A stretch of DNA of 64,000 nucleotides from an uncultured Clostridia bacterium (lineage in GTDB: Bacteria; Bacillota; Clostridia; Christensenellales; Borkfalkiaceae), in the NCBI GenBank assembly GCA_947053655.1, contig CAMRTO010000001.1:109333-173332 (forward strand). The letters are read 5' to 3'. The position numbers and the translations under genes are program-made. The notes under the pieces are model-generated. The model made no database searches. It saw nothing but the letters and a program-made list of their open reading frames with translations, and had not been told where the DNA came from. Positions 1 through 7,421 of this stretch are shown one piece after another; position 1 is the first letter of the stretch, and each line of letters opens with the position of its first letter.

Positions 1-108
1 GAGCCCGTAAACCGTCTCGGTCGGAAACGCAACCGCTCCGCCGTCCGAAATTATCTTTCCGCATAACGACAGTGAATTATCGTCAATATCCAAAATACGT
101 GTTATCAT
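1..108 (-). CDS. tsaC: L-threonylcarbamoyladenylate synthase, N-terminal part (cut by window edge)
   Basis: The reverse strand from an ATG at 108 encodes 36 residues running off the left edge. They end in the motif GGAVAFPTETVYGL, the N-terminal signature of the YrdC/Sua5/TsaC family, which makes threonylcarbamoyl-AMP from threonine, bicarbonate and ATP for the t6A37 modification of ANN-decoding tRNAs. The start lies 12 bp after the dnaB stop, so it is probably the last visible gene of the same minus-strand operon. No strong Shine-Dalgarno is present (only GAAAG). I cannot tell whether this is the short TsaC form or the longer Sua5 form, because the C-terminus is outside the window. Confidence 0.85.
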   Translation of the reverse strand, partial: MITRILDIDDNSLSLCGKIISDGGAVAFPTETVYGL

Positions 109-120
109 TTTTACTTTCGG

Positions 121-1569
121 TTAAAACGGCATTTCCTCGTCGGGAGGAATGTCTTCCGCAACCATACCGCCCAAATTTTCCGGCATAGGCAAATCGTTTT
201 CGGGAGGCGGCTCCAGCCCCTCGTCGCGCTCGGGATTGACAAATTTGGTAAGCTCGCCTTTGAAACGTAACTTTATCCTGTCAAGTCCGCCGTTCCTGTG
301 CTTGGCAACTATCAAATCCGCCATACCTTTTATTATGTGTTTCTTTTCGATATCCTCGTCGGTTGCGTTTACGTCAGGACGGTTTATAAACATAACGATA
401 TCTGCGTCCTGCTCTATAGCGCCCGACTCTCGCAAATCCGAAAGCTGAGGTTCGCCCGACTGTATACGCCTTAACTGCGACAGAGCAATAACGGGCACGT
501 CCAGCTCTTTTGCCATAATTTTCAAATCGCGCGTTATCGACGCAACCTCTTGCGTTCTATTCTGGTCGCCGTTTTGGGTTTTACCGCTTGACATTAACTG
601 TATATAGTCTATCATGACAAGGTCGAGCTGACCGTTGTTTTTCGCCTTGATTCTGCGGCATTTGGATAAAATTTCCGCCGGAGTGACCCTTGAAGAATCG
701 TCTATGTTTATTCTGCTTTTTCTGAGTTTTTCACTTGCCTTGACAAGCTTTTTCCAGTCGTTGGCGGTAAGCTTACCCGACAACGCGTCGGACATACTGA
801 CGTTTGCCGCACTGCACATAAGCCTTTGGATAATCTGCACTTCCGGCATTTCCAAAGAGAATACCGCGCATACCGCGCCGCTACCCAAAGCGGCATTTTC
901 GATTATGTTCATAGCAATAGACGTTTTTCCCATACCGGGGCGGGCGGCAATAACTATAAGGTCGGATTTCTGCAAACCGTTGGTAAGCCTGTCCAAACGC
1001 GTAAATCCGGTAGTAACGCCCTTAAAAGCGTCTTTATCCTTTGCAAGCTTTTCAAACTTATCGAGAACCGCGTCTATGCCGCTACCCTCGCGTATATCCT
1101 TCATTGCCGAAGTATCCTGCGTGGCGGATATGCTGTAAATTTTTTCTTCGGCAAATTGTATACTGGCGAGACTGTCGTCGCTTGACTTTGAATATTCGGC
1201 AATATCTCTGGCGGCGCGAATAAGGCTTCTGTTTATACTGTCGCGCTTGACTATATCCTGATAAAATCTGAAATTCGCCGCCGACGGCGTTATCTGCGCA
1301 AGCTCGGAAACATACGTTACACCGCCCGCTTTGTCAAGGTTTTTTTCACTTTCAAGCTTGTCGCATAAGGTAACTATATCGACCGGCTTCCGCTCCGCGA
1401 AAACCAATTTCATTGCGGCAAGAATGTTTTGGTGGGACTCGTGATAAAAATCGTTTTTATCCAGACCGTCCAACACCTCTGCAAGTATTTCGTTATCTAT
1501 CAGCATACAGCCCAAAAGCGCCTGTTCTGCATCAAGATTATTCGGCATTATATTGTTTTTATCTGACAT
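121..1569 (-). CDS. dnaB: Replicative DNA helicase DnaB
   Basis: A 482-residue ring helicase that unwinds DNA 5'-3' at the replication fork. The N-terminal DnaB domain (about residues 9-110) starts with the typical PNNLDAEQALLG. The RecA-like domain carries Walker A AARPGMGKTS (about 208-217) and Walker B LDLVMIDYIQLM (about 315-326). The C-terminal motif LSDLRESGAIEQDADIVMF is intact. The C-terminal tail is acidic and proline-rich. Its length is normal for the family (440-490). It follows pepF by 6 bp and precedes tsaC by 12 bp, so it is probably co-transcribed with both. The matching loader (DnaC/DnaI ATPase) is not in the window; see the DnaD-like gene at 11.4-13.1 kb. Confidence 0.97.
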   Translation of the reverse strand: MSDKNNIMPNNLDAEQALLGCMLIDNEILAEVLDGLDKNDFYHESHQNILAAMKLVFAERKPVDIVTLCDKLESEKNLDKAGGVTYVSELAQITPSAANFRFYQDIVKRDSINRSLIRAARDIAEYSKSSDDSLASIQFAEEKIYSISATQDTSAMKDIREGSGIDAVLDKFEKLAKDKDAFKGVTTGFTRLDRLTNGLQKSDLIVIAARPGMGKTSIAMNIIENAALGSGAVCAVFSLEMPEVQIIQRLMCSAANVSMSDALSGKLTANDWKKLVKASEKLRKSRINIDDSSRVTPAEILSKCRRIKAKNNGQLDLVMIDYIQLMSSGKTQNGDQNRTQEVASITRDLKIMAKELDVPVIALSQLRRIQSGEPQLSDLRESGAIEQDADIVMFINRPDVNATDEDIEKKHIIKGMADLIVAKHRNGGLDRIKLRFKGELTKFVNPERDEGLEPPPENDLPMPENLGGMVAEDIPPDEEMPF

Positions 1570-1575
1570 AGTACT

Positions 1576-3351
1576 TTATATTCCCATTAATTTTTCAAAT
1601 TCCGCAAGAGTTTCGTCAAATTCCTTCATGGCAAAGTCATAAGGTTCCTGTGACATGAGGTCGACGCCGGCAAGCTTTAACAGCGATACCGGATCGGTCG
1701 AACAACCACCCGAAAGAAAATCGAAGTAATCTTTAACCGCGTTTTCTTTTCCGGTCAGAATGCGGTTTGCTATATTTATAGCAGCGATTATGCCCGTTGC
1801 GTATTTGTACACGTAAAACGAATTATAAAAATGCGGTATCCTTGCCCACTCGCACGAAATGTTATAATCATGCTCGATATCGTTTCCGTAATACTTCCTG
1901 CCTATATCCGCATAAAGCTTACAAAGGTTATCCTTTGTCAAAGGCTCTCCCTTTTCTGCCATATCGTGTGCGCCGTATTCGAACTCCGCAAACATTGTCT
2001 GTCTGTGTAATGTTGCACGAATTGTATCAAGATAATAATTCAAAAGATATTTCTTGAAATTGTCATCCTTAGAATCCGCCAGCATAAATTTAAGAAGCAA
2101 CACTTCGTTGACTGTGCTTGCAACTTCCGCAACGAATATCGTATAAGAAGTTTTTGCATACGGTTGATACTTTTCGGAAAAATAGCTGTGCAACGAATGT
2201 CCCATCTCGTGCGCGATAGTAAACACGTCATGCGTTGTCGGTTTGTAATTCAAAAGCACATACGGGTGTGCACCGGGACAGCTTGTACTGTAAGCGCCGC
2301 TGCGTTTACCTTCCGTTTCCTCCACGTCAATCCAACGCTCGTCATAGCCTTTTTTAAGCAACTTCTGATATTCTTCACCGAGCGGTGCAAGTCCTTTAAT
2401 TACATAATCGTAAGCATCGTCATAAGAAAGTTTCAAATCCACGCCCGAAACAAGCGGAGCATAGATATCGTAAAAATACATTTTGTCGTAAGCAAGAATT
2501 TTTTTACGCATCGAAATGTAGCGGTGCATAGAACCGAGATTTTTATCGACCGTTTTCAATAGCATGTCGTAAACGGCTTTATCAACGTCTTCATCAAACA
2601 ACGCGCGCTCGAGACAGGAGCCGAACTTATAGACCTTACTTAAAAATACATCTTTTTTGACATTACCGTAATATACGGACGTAATCGTATTTATAAGCGA
2701 AATATATGACGCATAGTACTTTTCATACGCTTCTTTTCTTTTATTTCTGTCATCGGAATGGAGTATAATGCCGTAAGTTCCGTGGCTTAGTTTGATTTTC
2801 TCGCCTTCCCACTCTATTTCGGGCAAAGGAAGCTCGACATTGTCTATCATGCCGAAAGTTTCCGAAAAAGTCGAAAGTGTTTCACCGCATAAACCGACAA
2901 GTCTTTCCTCCCGCTCGGAAACAACGTGGGGTTTTCTCCTGATAATTCTTTTAAGCTCGTAATCGTAATCCGCAAAACGCTTATCGGAAATAAGAGACAA
3001 CAAATACTTTTCGTCCATGCCCGCCATTTCAGGTTCAAAGAAGGCAAGCTCTGTTGCATACTTGGAATAAAGCGCGTTAATCTTTGCATAATACGCACCG
3101 TACTTGGAGACTGAAGCATCTTCGTCCTTTTTCATATGGGCGTATACGGCAAGCCTTTCGAAATGTATGTTGAAAGCGTCGTGACGCTTGAAAAAATCCA
3201 ACAGCGTATCGCTGTTGCCGAGTTTACCCGAATATTCGGAAAATTTGAGCGATTTTTCGGTTTCGGCAAAACATTTTTCCCAATCGCCGTCTGTAGTGAA
3301 AATATCTTCTATTTTCCATTTGTATCTTTCTTTTACCTGATCTCTTTTCAA
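1576..3351 (-). CDS. pepF: Oligoendopeptidase F (M3 family zinc metallopeptidase)
   Basis: A 591-residue cytosolic thimet-type peptidase that degrades short peptides. The zinc motif HEMGH is at residues 381-385, within FTIAHEMGHSLHSYF. The expected third ligand is Glu409 in FVAEVASTVNE, and the downstream active-site tract PHFYNSFYVYKYATG is present. Length and domain order (N-terminal PepF domain, then M3 catalytic domain) match PepF of Bacillus and Lactococcus. It sits 11 bp downstream of the UPF0210 gene and 6 bp upstream of dnaB, inside the long minus-strand operon. There is no signal peptide. Confidence 0.95.
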   Translation of the reverse strand: MKRDQVKERYKWKIEDIFTTDGDWEKCFAETEKSLKFSEYSGKLGNSDTLLDFFKRHDAFNIHFERLAVYAHMKKDEDASVSKYGAYYAKINALYSKYATELAFFEPEMAGMDEKYLLSLISDKRFADYDYELKRIIRRKPHVVSEREERLVGLCGETLSTFSETFGMIDNVELPLPEIEWEGEKIKLSHGTYGIILHSDDRNKRKEAYEKYYASYISLINTITSVYYGNVKKDVFLSKVYKFGSCLERALFDEDVDKAVYDMLLKTVDKNLGSMHRYISMRKKILAYDKMYFYDIYAPLVSGVDLKLSYDDAYDYVIKGLAPLGEEYQKLLKKGYDERWIDVEETEGKRSGAYSTSCPGAHPYVLLNYKPTTHDVFTIAHEMGHSLHSYFSEKYQPYAKTSYTIFVAEVASTVNEVLLLKFMLADSKDDNFKKYLLNYYLDTIRATLHRQTMFAEFEYGAHDMAEKGEPLTKDNLCKLYADIGRKYYGNDIEHDYNISCEWARIPHFYNSFYVYKYATGIIAAINIANRILTGKENAVKDYFDFLSGGCSTDPVSLLKLAGVDLMSQEPYDFAMKEFDETLAEFEKLMGI

Positions 3352-3362
3352 TTTACAACCTC

Positions 3363-4718
3363 TCAGTTTTTATTAGAATGGATGGGCGCGGGAATAAGTC
3401 CGCCCCTCGATATAAATTTATCCGCCGAACGCGTATGTACCGCCATTAAAGGCGCGTGCCCCAGCAATCCGCCGAAATTCACACTGTCGCCGACGGTCTT
3501 GTCCGGCACAGGAACGATACGCACCGCCGTGGTCTTATTATTAATCATACCTATTGCCGCTTCGTCGGCAATTATGGCGCTTAACGTAGATGCAGGCGTG
3601 TCCCCAGGCACCGCTATCATATCCAGACCGACGGAGCATACCGCCGTCATCGCTTCAAGCTTGTCAATGCAAAGATTCCCCCTTTCAGCCGCTTCGATCA
3701 TACCGATATCTTCGGAAACGGGGATAAACGCTCCGGAAAGCCCTCCCACGCGAGAGCTTGCCATCACTCCGCCCTTTTTGACGGCGTCGTTCAGCATAGC
3801 CAGACAAGCCGTCGATCCGTGCGTTCCCACCTGCTCCAAACCCATTTCCTCCAAAATCTGGGCGACGGAATCTCCCCTTGCCGGCGTCGGCGCAAGCGAC
3901 AAATCGACTATGCCGAATTCTGCGTTCAACCGCCGTGCCGCTTCTTTTGCAATAAGCTGACCTGCACGTGTAATTTTAAACGCGGTACGCTTCACCGTTT
4001 CGGCAAGCTCGGTCAAATCCGCATTTGGGATGCCTTTTATAGCGTGCAAAACAACCCCGGGACCGGATACGCCGACGTTTATAACGGTTCCGCTTTCCCC
4101 TATGCCGTGGAAAGCGCCCGCCATAAAGGGGTTGTCCTCAACGGCGTTGCAAAATACAACAAGCTTTGCACATGCGTACCCGTCGCGCTCTTTCGATTTA
4201 TTTGCCGTCTGCTTTATGACTTCTCCCATAAGCTTAACGGCGTTCATGTTAATACCGGACTTGGAAGATCCGATATTTACGGACGAACAAAGCCTTTCCG
4301 TCTGTGAAAGAACTTCGGGAATACTCGAAATAAATTCACGTTCGTAATCCGCCATTCCTTTATGTACAAGCGCGCTGTAACCGCCGAGAAAATCTATCCC
4401 GACGGTTTTTGCCGCATTATCCAATGCTTTACCTATAAGCGCGGATTTCTCCGCAAAAGGCGCGCAAATTACTGCGGCGGGCGTAACGGAAACTCTTTTA
4501 TTTACTATAGGTATGCCGTACTCGCGTGACAAATCCGACGTGACTTTAACAATATTTTCGGCTTTTTTACAAACTGTATCGTATACCTTAACAGCAGTCT
4601 GCTCCGCAGAACCGCTTATGCACGGCAACAGAGAAATACCCATAGTTACCGTTCTTATGTCGAGATGCTCTTTCTCGATCATATTGATAGTTTCCAAAAC
4701 GTCGCCGTAATTAAACAT
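3363..4718 (-). CDS. UPF0210 / DUF711 family protein (PFL family)
   Basis: A 451-residue member of the UPF0210 (DUF711) family, whose members are often named PFL family protein from fold similarity to the pyruvate formate-lyase superfamily; no reaction is established. Typical features are the N-terminal [20 protein letters not shown], a glycine-rich [17 protein letters not shown] and a C-terminal GLLGHAPLM. In many Firmicutes this gene directly follows a small ACT-domain gene, and the same pair occurs here with a 9-bp gap, so the two probably act together. It is soluble, full length and inside the sbcD-to-tsaC operon. Confidence 0.9.
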   Translation of the reverse strand: MFNYGDVLETINMIEKEHLDIRTVTMGISLLPCISGSAEQTAVKVYDTVCKKAENIVKVTSDLSREYGIPIVNKRVSVTPAAVICAPFAEKSALIGKALDNAAKTVGIDFLGGYSALVHKGMADYEREFISSIPEVLSQTERLCSSVNIGSSKSGINMNAVKLMGEVIKQTANKSKERDGYACAKLVVFCNAVEDNPFMAGAFHGIGESGTVINVGVSGPGVVLHAIKGIPNADLTELAETVKRTAFKITRAGQLIAKEAARRLNAEFGIVDLSLAPTPARGDSVAQILEEMGLEQVGTHGSTACLAMLNDAVKKGGVMASSRVGGLSGAFIPVSEDIGMIEAAERGNLCIDKLEAMTAVCSVGLDMIAVPGDTPASTLSAIIADEAAIGMINNKTTAVRIVPVPDKTVGDSVNFGGLLGHAPLMAVHTRSADKFISRGGLIPAPIHSNKN

Positions 4719-4727
4719 TTTATTACC

Positions 4728-4997
4728 TTAAATGCTGTGCATTGCGTTAAAAATTTCTTCGTGCTGAATATGAATCGACATGCCTATCTTTTCACCGAGC
4801 CGTCCGCACTCGTCCGCAAGCAAAGCAAGCTCTGCCTTGCTCTGCGATAAGTCTACTATCATAATCATGGCAAAATATTCCTGCAAGATAGTTTGACTTA
4901 TATCGAGGATATTGATATTTCTTTCGGACAAAAACGCGCTGATCTTAGCAATTATACCTGTTTTGTCCTTTCCCACTACGGTTAAAACCGCACGCAT
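4728..4997 (-). CDS. ACT domain protein (UPF0237 family)
   Basis: An 89-residue stand-alone ACT domain beginning MRAVLTVVGKDKTGIIAKIS, the standard start of UPF0237/GcvR-like proteins. ACT domains bind amino acids or other small ligands at dimer interfaces. It is paired with the UPF0210 gene downstream, as in many Firmicutes, so it may be the ligand-sensing partner of that protein; this is inference from gene pairing. It is full length, with lepB ending 20 bp upstream. Confidence 0.9.
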   Translation of the reverse strand: MRAVLTVVGKDKTGIIAKISAFLSERNINILDISQTILQEYFAMIMIVDLSQSKAELALLADECGRLGEKIGMSIHIQHEEIFNAMHSI

Positions 4998-5017
4998 AAT
5001 TAACTCCTTAATACTTA

Positions 5018-5734
5018 TTAACCGAAACTGTAACCGAAACCGAACGTATAGTGCATAAACTTAAAAAATTTTTTATAGTTTAACGACCAGCTTGTCGCCA
5101 CGCCGAACACATCTCCGACAGGAAAGCTTCTACCTCCGTTTTCTCTGCTGTCAAGGCTGTTGTCCCTGTTATCTCCAAGTAAAAACAAGCAATTGTCTTC
5201 CACGCGGTAACCGTTTTCGTCATACACGCCGTCTATGACCGGAAACTTGTTTTTAATGGTGTTTCTATCTTCCGATATATAATTTTCGCTTAGCGGAACG
5301 AAGTCCGTCTTACCTTTGTACTTAATACTGACGATTCCGTCCGAAATCCTTACGTAATCTCCGCCCATTGCAATAACGCGCTTGACTATTGTTGTTTTTT
5401 CGACTACCGTTTCGCCGTTTACTTCTTTCTCGTCACGGCGCGTAACAACTACTATGTCGCCGTAAGTGGGTTTTTCATACTTGTTTACATAAATATAGTC
5501 GCCCGCTTCGTCGTAGTCGTCGTCCTTATGTTCGGGTCCCGATGCGCCGTGCAAGGTAGGCAACATGGAATCGCCTATGATATAAACTCCCGAATAGAAA
5601 ATATTGAAGTACAGTCCGAAGCATATTATCAATACGGAAACCAAAACGAAAATTCTGAAGTAAATGCTCAGCTCCGGTTTACTGCGCATTAAATCTACTT
5701 TTATTTTATTGTTGGTTGTCTTTAATTCACCCAT
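5018..5734 (-). CDS. lepB: Signal peptidase I
   Basis: A 238-residue membrane-bound serine protease that removes signal peptides on the outer face of the membrane. One N-terminal transmembrane anchor is at about residues 25-48. Box B gives the nucleophile Ser56 (IIGDSMLPTL), box D gives the general base Lys118 (TIVKRVIAMGGDYV), and box E is GDNRDNSLDSR (187-197). A charged insertion rich in Asp/Glu lies between boxes B and C (about 64-77). The gene begins 1 bp after the degenerate hydrolase gene with no clear Shine-Dalgarno, which suggests translational coupling. Confidence 0.95.
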   Translation of the reverse strand: MGELKTTNNKIKVDLMRSKPELSIYFRIFVLVSVLIICFGLYFNIFYSGVYIIGDSMLPTLHGASGPEHKDDDYDEAGDYIYVNKYEKPTYGDIVVVTRRDEKEVNGETVVEKTTIVKRVIAMGGDYVRISDGIVSIKYKGKTDFVPLSENYISEDRNTIKNKFPVIDGVYDENGYRVEDNCLFLLGDNRDNSLDSRENGGRSFPVGDVFGVATSWSLNYKKFFKFMHYTFGFGYSFG

Positions 5735-5735
5735 C

Positions 5736-7412
5736 TTAAAGCCACATTACATTGTTTACGGCGTATTCACCCTCTCCGTTAATACAAAGCCGCATATTTC
5801 CTGTAAAATCCGACGGAGATTCGCCGTTTGAAGATTTGAAAAGTCCGCTGTCCAATATAAGGCTTTGCCAAACGCCGCCCAAAACACTTTGACTTAATTT
5901 ATAAATTTTTCCGTCCGAAACGTCTTCCAATGTAAGCGTGATTTCAGACGTATTATCGCAGAATATATCCAGTTTAAGCACACTGCTTTTGTCGGGCGCG
6001 AAACGCGGGTTGTTTATTCTGTAAGTGGTAAGTCCGCAAACCGAATAAATACCGTTTATCTCTTTTTCCTTTTTGACAATCTGCGGAACCATTATACTGT
6101 CCGTAAAGAACATGCCGCCCACTGCCTGAGCCCCGGGGTCGGCTATCGTAAACCCGTCAATGCCGTTCTTGCTTGTATAAATGATGCGGCATTTACCGCA
6201 CGAATTTCTGAACGAACCGCCGACTTTCTTGACTGCTATTTTAGACCAAATTGTAAATCCGTTTGTATATTTAATATAGGCAAGCACAAACAATGTGGTT
6301 GTTTTTTCATAGACATTCAAGAAAAATTCGTATTTATGCTCCGAAATTTTCCTCTTGAGGTCGCAAACCGTCCACTCCCGCAAGGACGAGTCAATGCAGT
6401 CCTCCGCCATAAAAACGCCTGCTTCCTCAACTATGCCGCGGTTATCGTATTCCGCCACCGCAACCAGATTGGAGTCTTCGTCTACGGTAACGTTTACTTC
6501 CGCAGGAGCGGGTATGAAAACAAGTCTCTTTTTCAGAAATTTATCCAAAAACATAAACATATCCGCGCAGCTTTTTACGCCGATGGACGAACTGCACCTT
6601 ACGGAATAAGTTATAATGCTGTCGGCGGCAAAATCGTTGTTTATTCTTGAAAACGTATCATAAGCCCTGTCGTAATCGAAGCGGGAATCGTTAGTCGAAC
6701 ACATTATCATTACAGGACATTTAACGTAGGGCGCATAGGCCTGAGAATCCACACCGGCAATAAATCTGTATCTTTCATCGTCAAGCGCTTGTTCGTTGGG
6801 TATGAATTTGCTTATTCCGGAATAAGCTTTCCAGCCTACCGCGCAGACGGGAATTATACAGGAAAACTGTCTTGCAACACCCAGTTTCCAAGCAATTTCA
6901 CCGCCGTCTCTCAATCCCAACACCGCGATATGTTCGCTTCCCGTACGCTCGATAATATATCTGCGGGCATAGATACCTACGCCGACCCACTCATACCAAC
7001 TCGTCTTTTCGGCGGTATCGTCGACGAAATCCTTGTATCTTCCGCATCTGAGCGTATTTGCGTAATCGATAATTCCGGGATACAGCGTAAAATACTCAGT
7101 ATTATCCCAGTCGCCGCGGTAGTCGACCATAAATGCAGAATAGCCCTTCTCGACAAAAAGTCTCAAAAGCTCATAGTCGACCGTATCGGTGCTGTCCGGA
7201 AAAATGAGAACGGTTTCGTCCGCAGGCTGTTTCTCGTCGCTTGCGAACACGCCGAAAATTCTCACCCTGCCGTCTCCCGTTTCTCTACCTAAAAAGCTTA
7301 CGTCCTCGAAAACGACGCCGTTTTCAACGCGCTTATTAAGCGTAACCGCCGTCAGGTCCAACGAGTCGTCAAACTCGCTCCAAATTTGGGTAGGTGTTAA
7401 AATGCGAGGCAT
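5736..7412 (-). CDS. Alpha/beta-hydrolase-fold protein with degenerate active site
   Basis: A 558-residue protein of unknown function. The N-terminal half (about 40-300) looks like an alpha/beta hydrolase: ETVLIFPDSTD strand, GYSAFMVDYRGDW (the usual oxyanion-side strand), a nucleophile-elbow-like VLGLRDGGEIAWKLG at 164-178, and an acid-loop-like VMIMCSTNDSRFDYDRA near 235-250. At the elbow the consensus G-x-Ser-x-G reads G-L-Arg-D-G, so the nucleophile position is Arg168, and I see no histidine in the usual place after the acid loop. The C-terminal half (about 300-558) looks like beta-rich modules. There is no signal peptide. It lies between sbcC (9-bp gap) and lepB (1-bp gap). Likely a non-catalytic hydrolase relative; the role is unknown. 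Confidence 0.7.
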   Translation of the reverse strand: MPRILTPTQIWSEFDDSLDLTAVTLNKRVENGVVFEDVSFLGRETGDGRVRIFGVFASDEKQPADETVLIFPDSTDTVDYELLRLFVEKGYSAFMVDYRGDWDNTEYFTLYPGIIDYANTLRCGRYKDFVDDTAEKTSWYEWVGVGIYARRYIIERTGSEHIAVLGLRDGGEIAWKLGVARQFSCIIPVCAVGWKAYSGISKFIPNEQALDDERYRFIAGVDSQAYAPYVKCPVMIMCSTNDSRFDYDRAYDTFSRINNDFAADSIITYSVRCSSSIGVKSCADMFMFLDKFLKKRLVFIPAPAEVNVTVDEDSNLVAVAEYDNRGIVEEAGVFMAEDCIDSSLREWTVCDLKRKISEHKYEFFLNVYEKTTTLFVLAYIKYTNGFTIWSKIAVKKVGGSFRNSCGKCRIIYTSKNGIDGFTIADPGAQAVGGMFFTDSIMVPQIVKKEKEINGIYSVCGLTTYRINNPRFAPDKSSVLKLDIFCDNTSEITLTLEDVSDGKIYKLSQSVLGGVWQSLILDSGLFKSSNGESPSDFTGNMRLCINGEGEYAVNNVMWL

Positions 7413-7421
7413 ATTGTCTCC

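Noticed and set aside
3136..3960. A 274-codon plus-strand frame across pepF and the UPF0210 gene
   Set aside because: Antisense to two conserved genes with low-complexity Ser/Pro-rich translation and no promoter.
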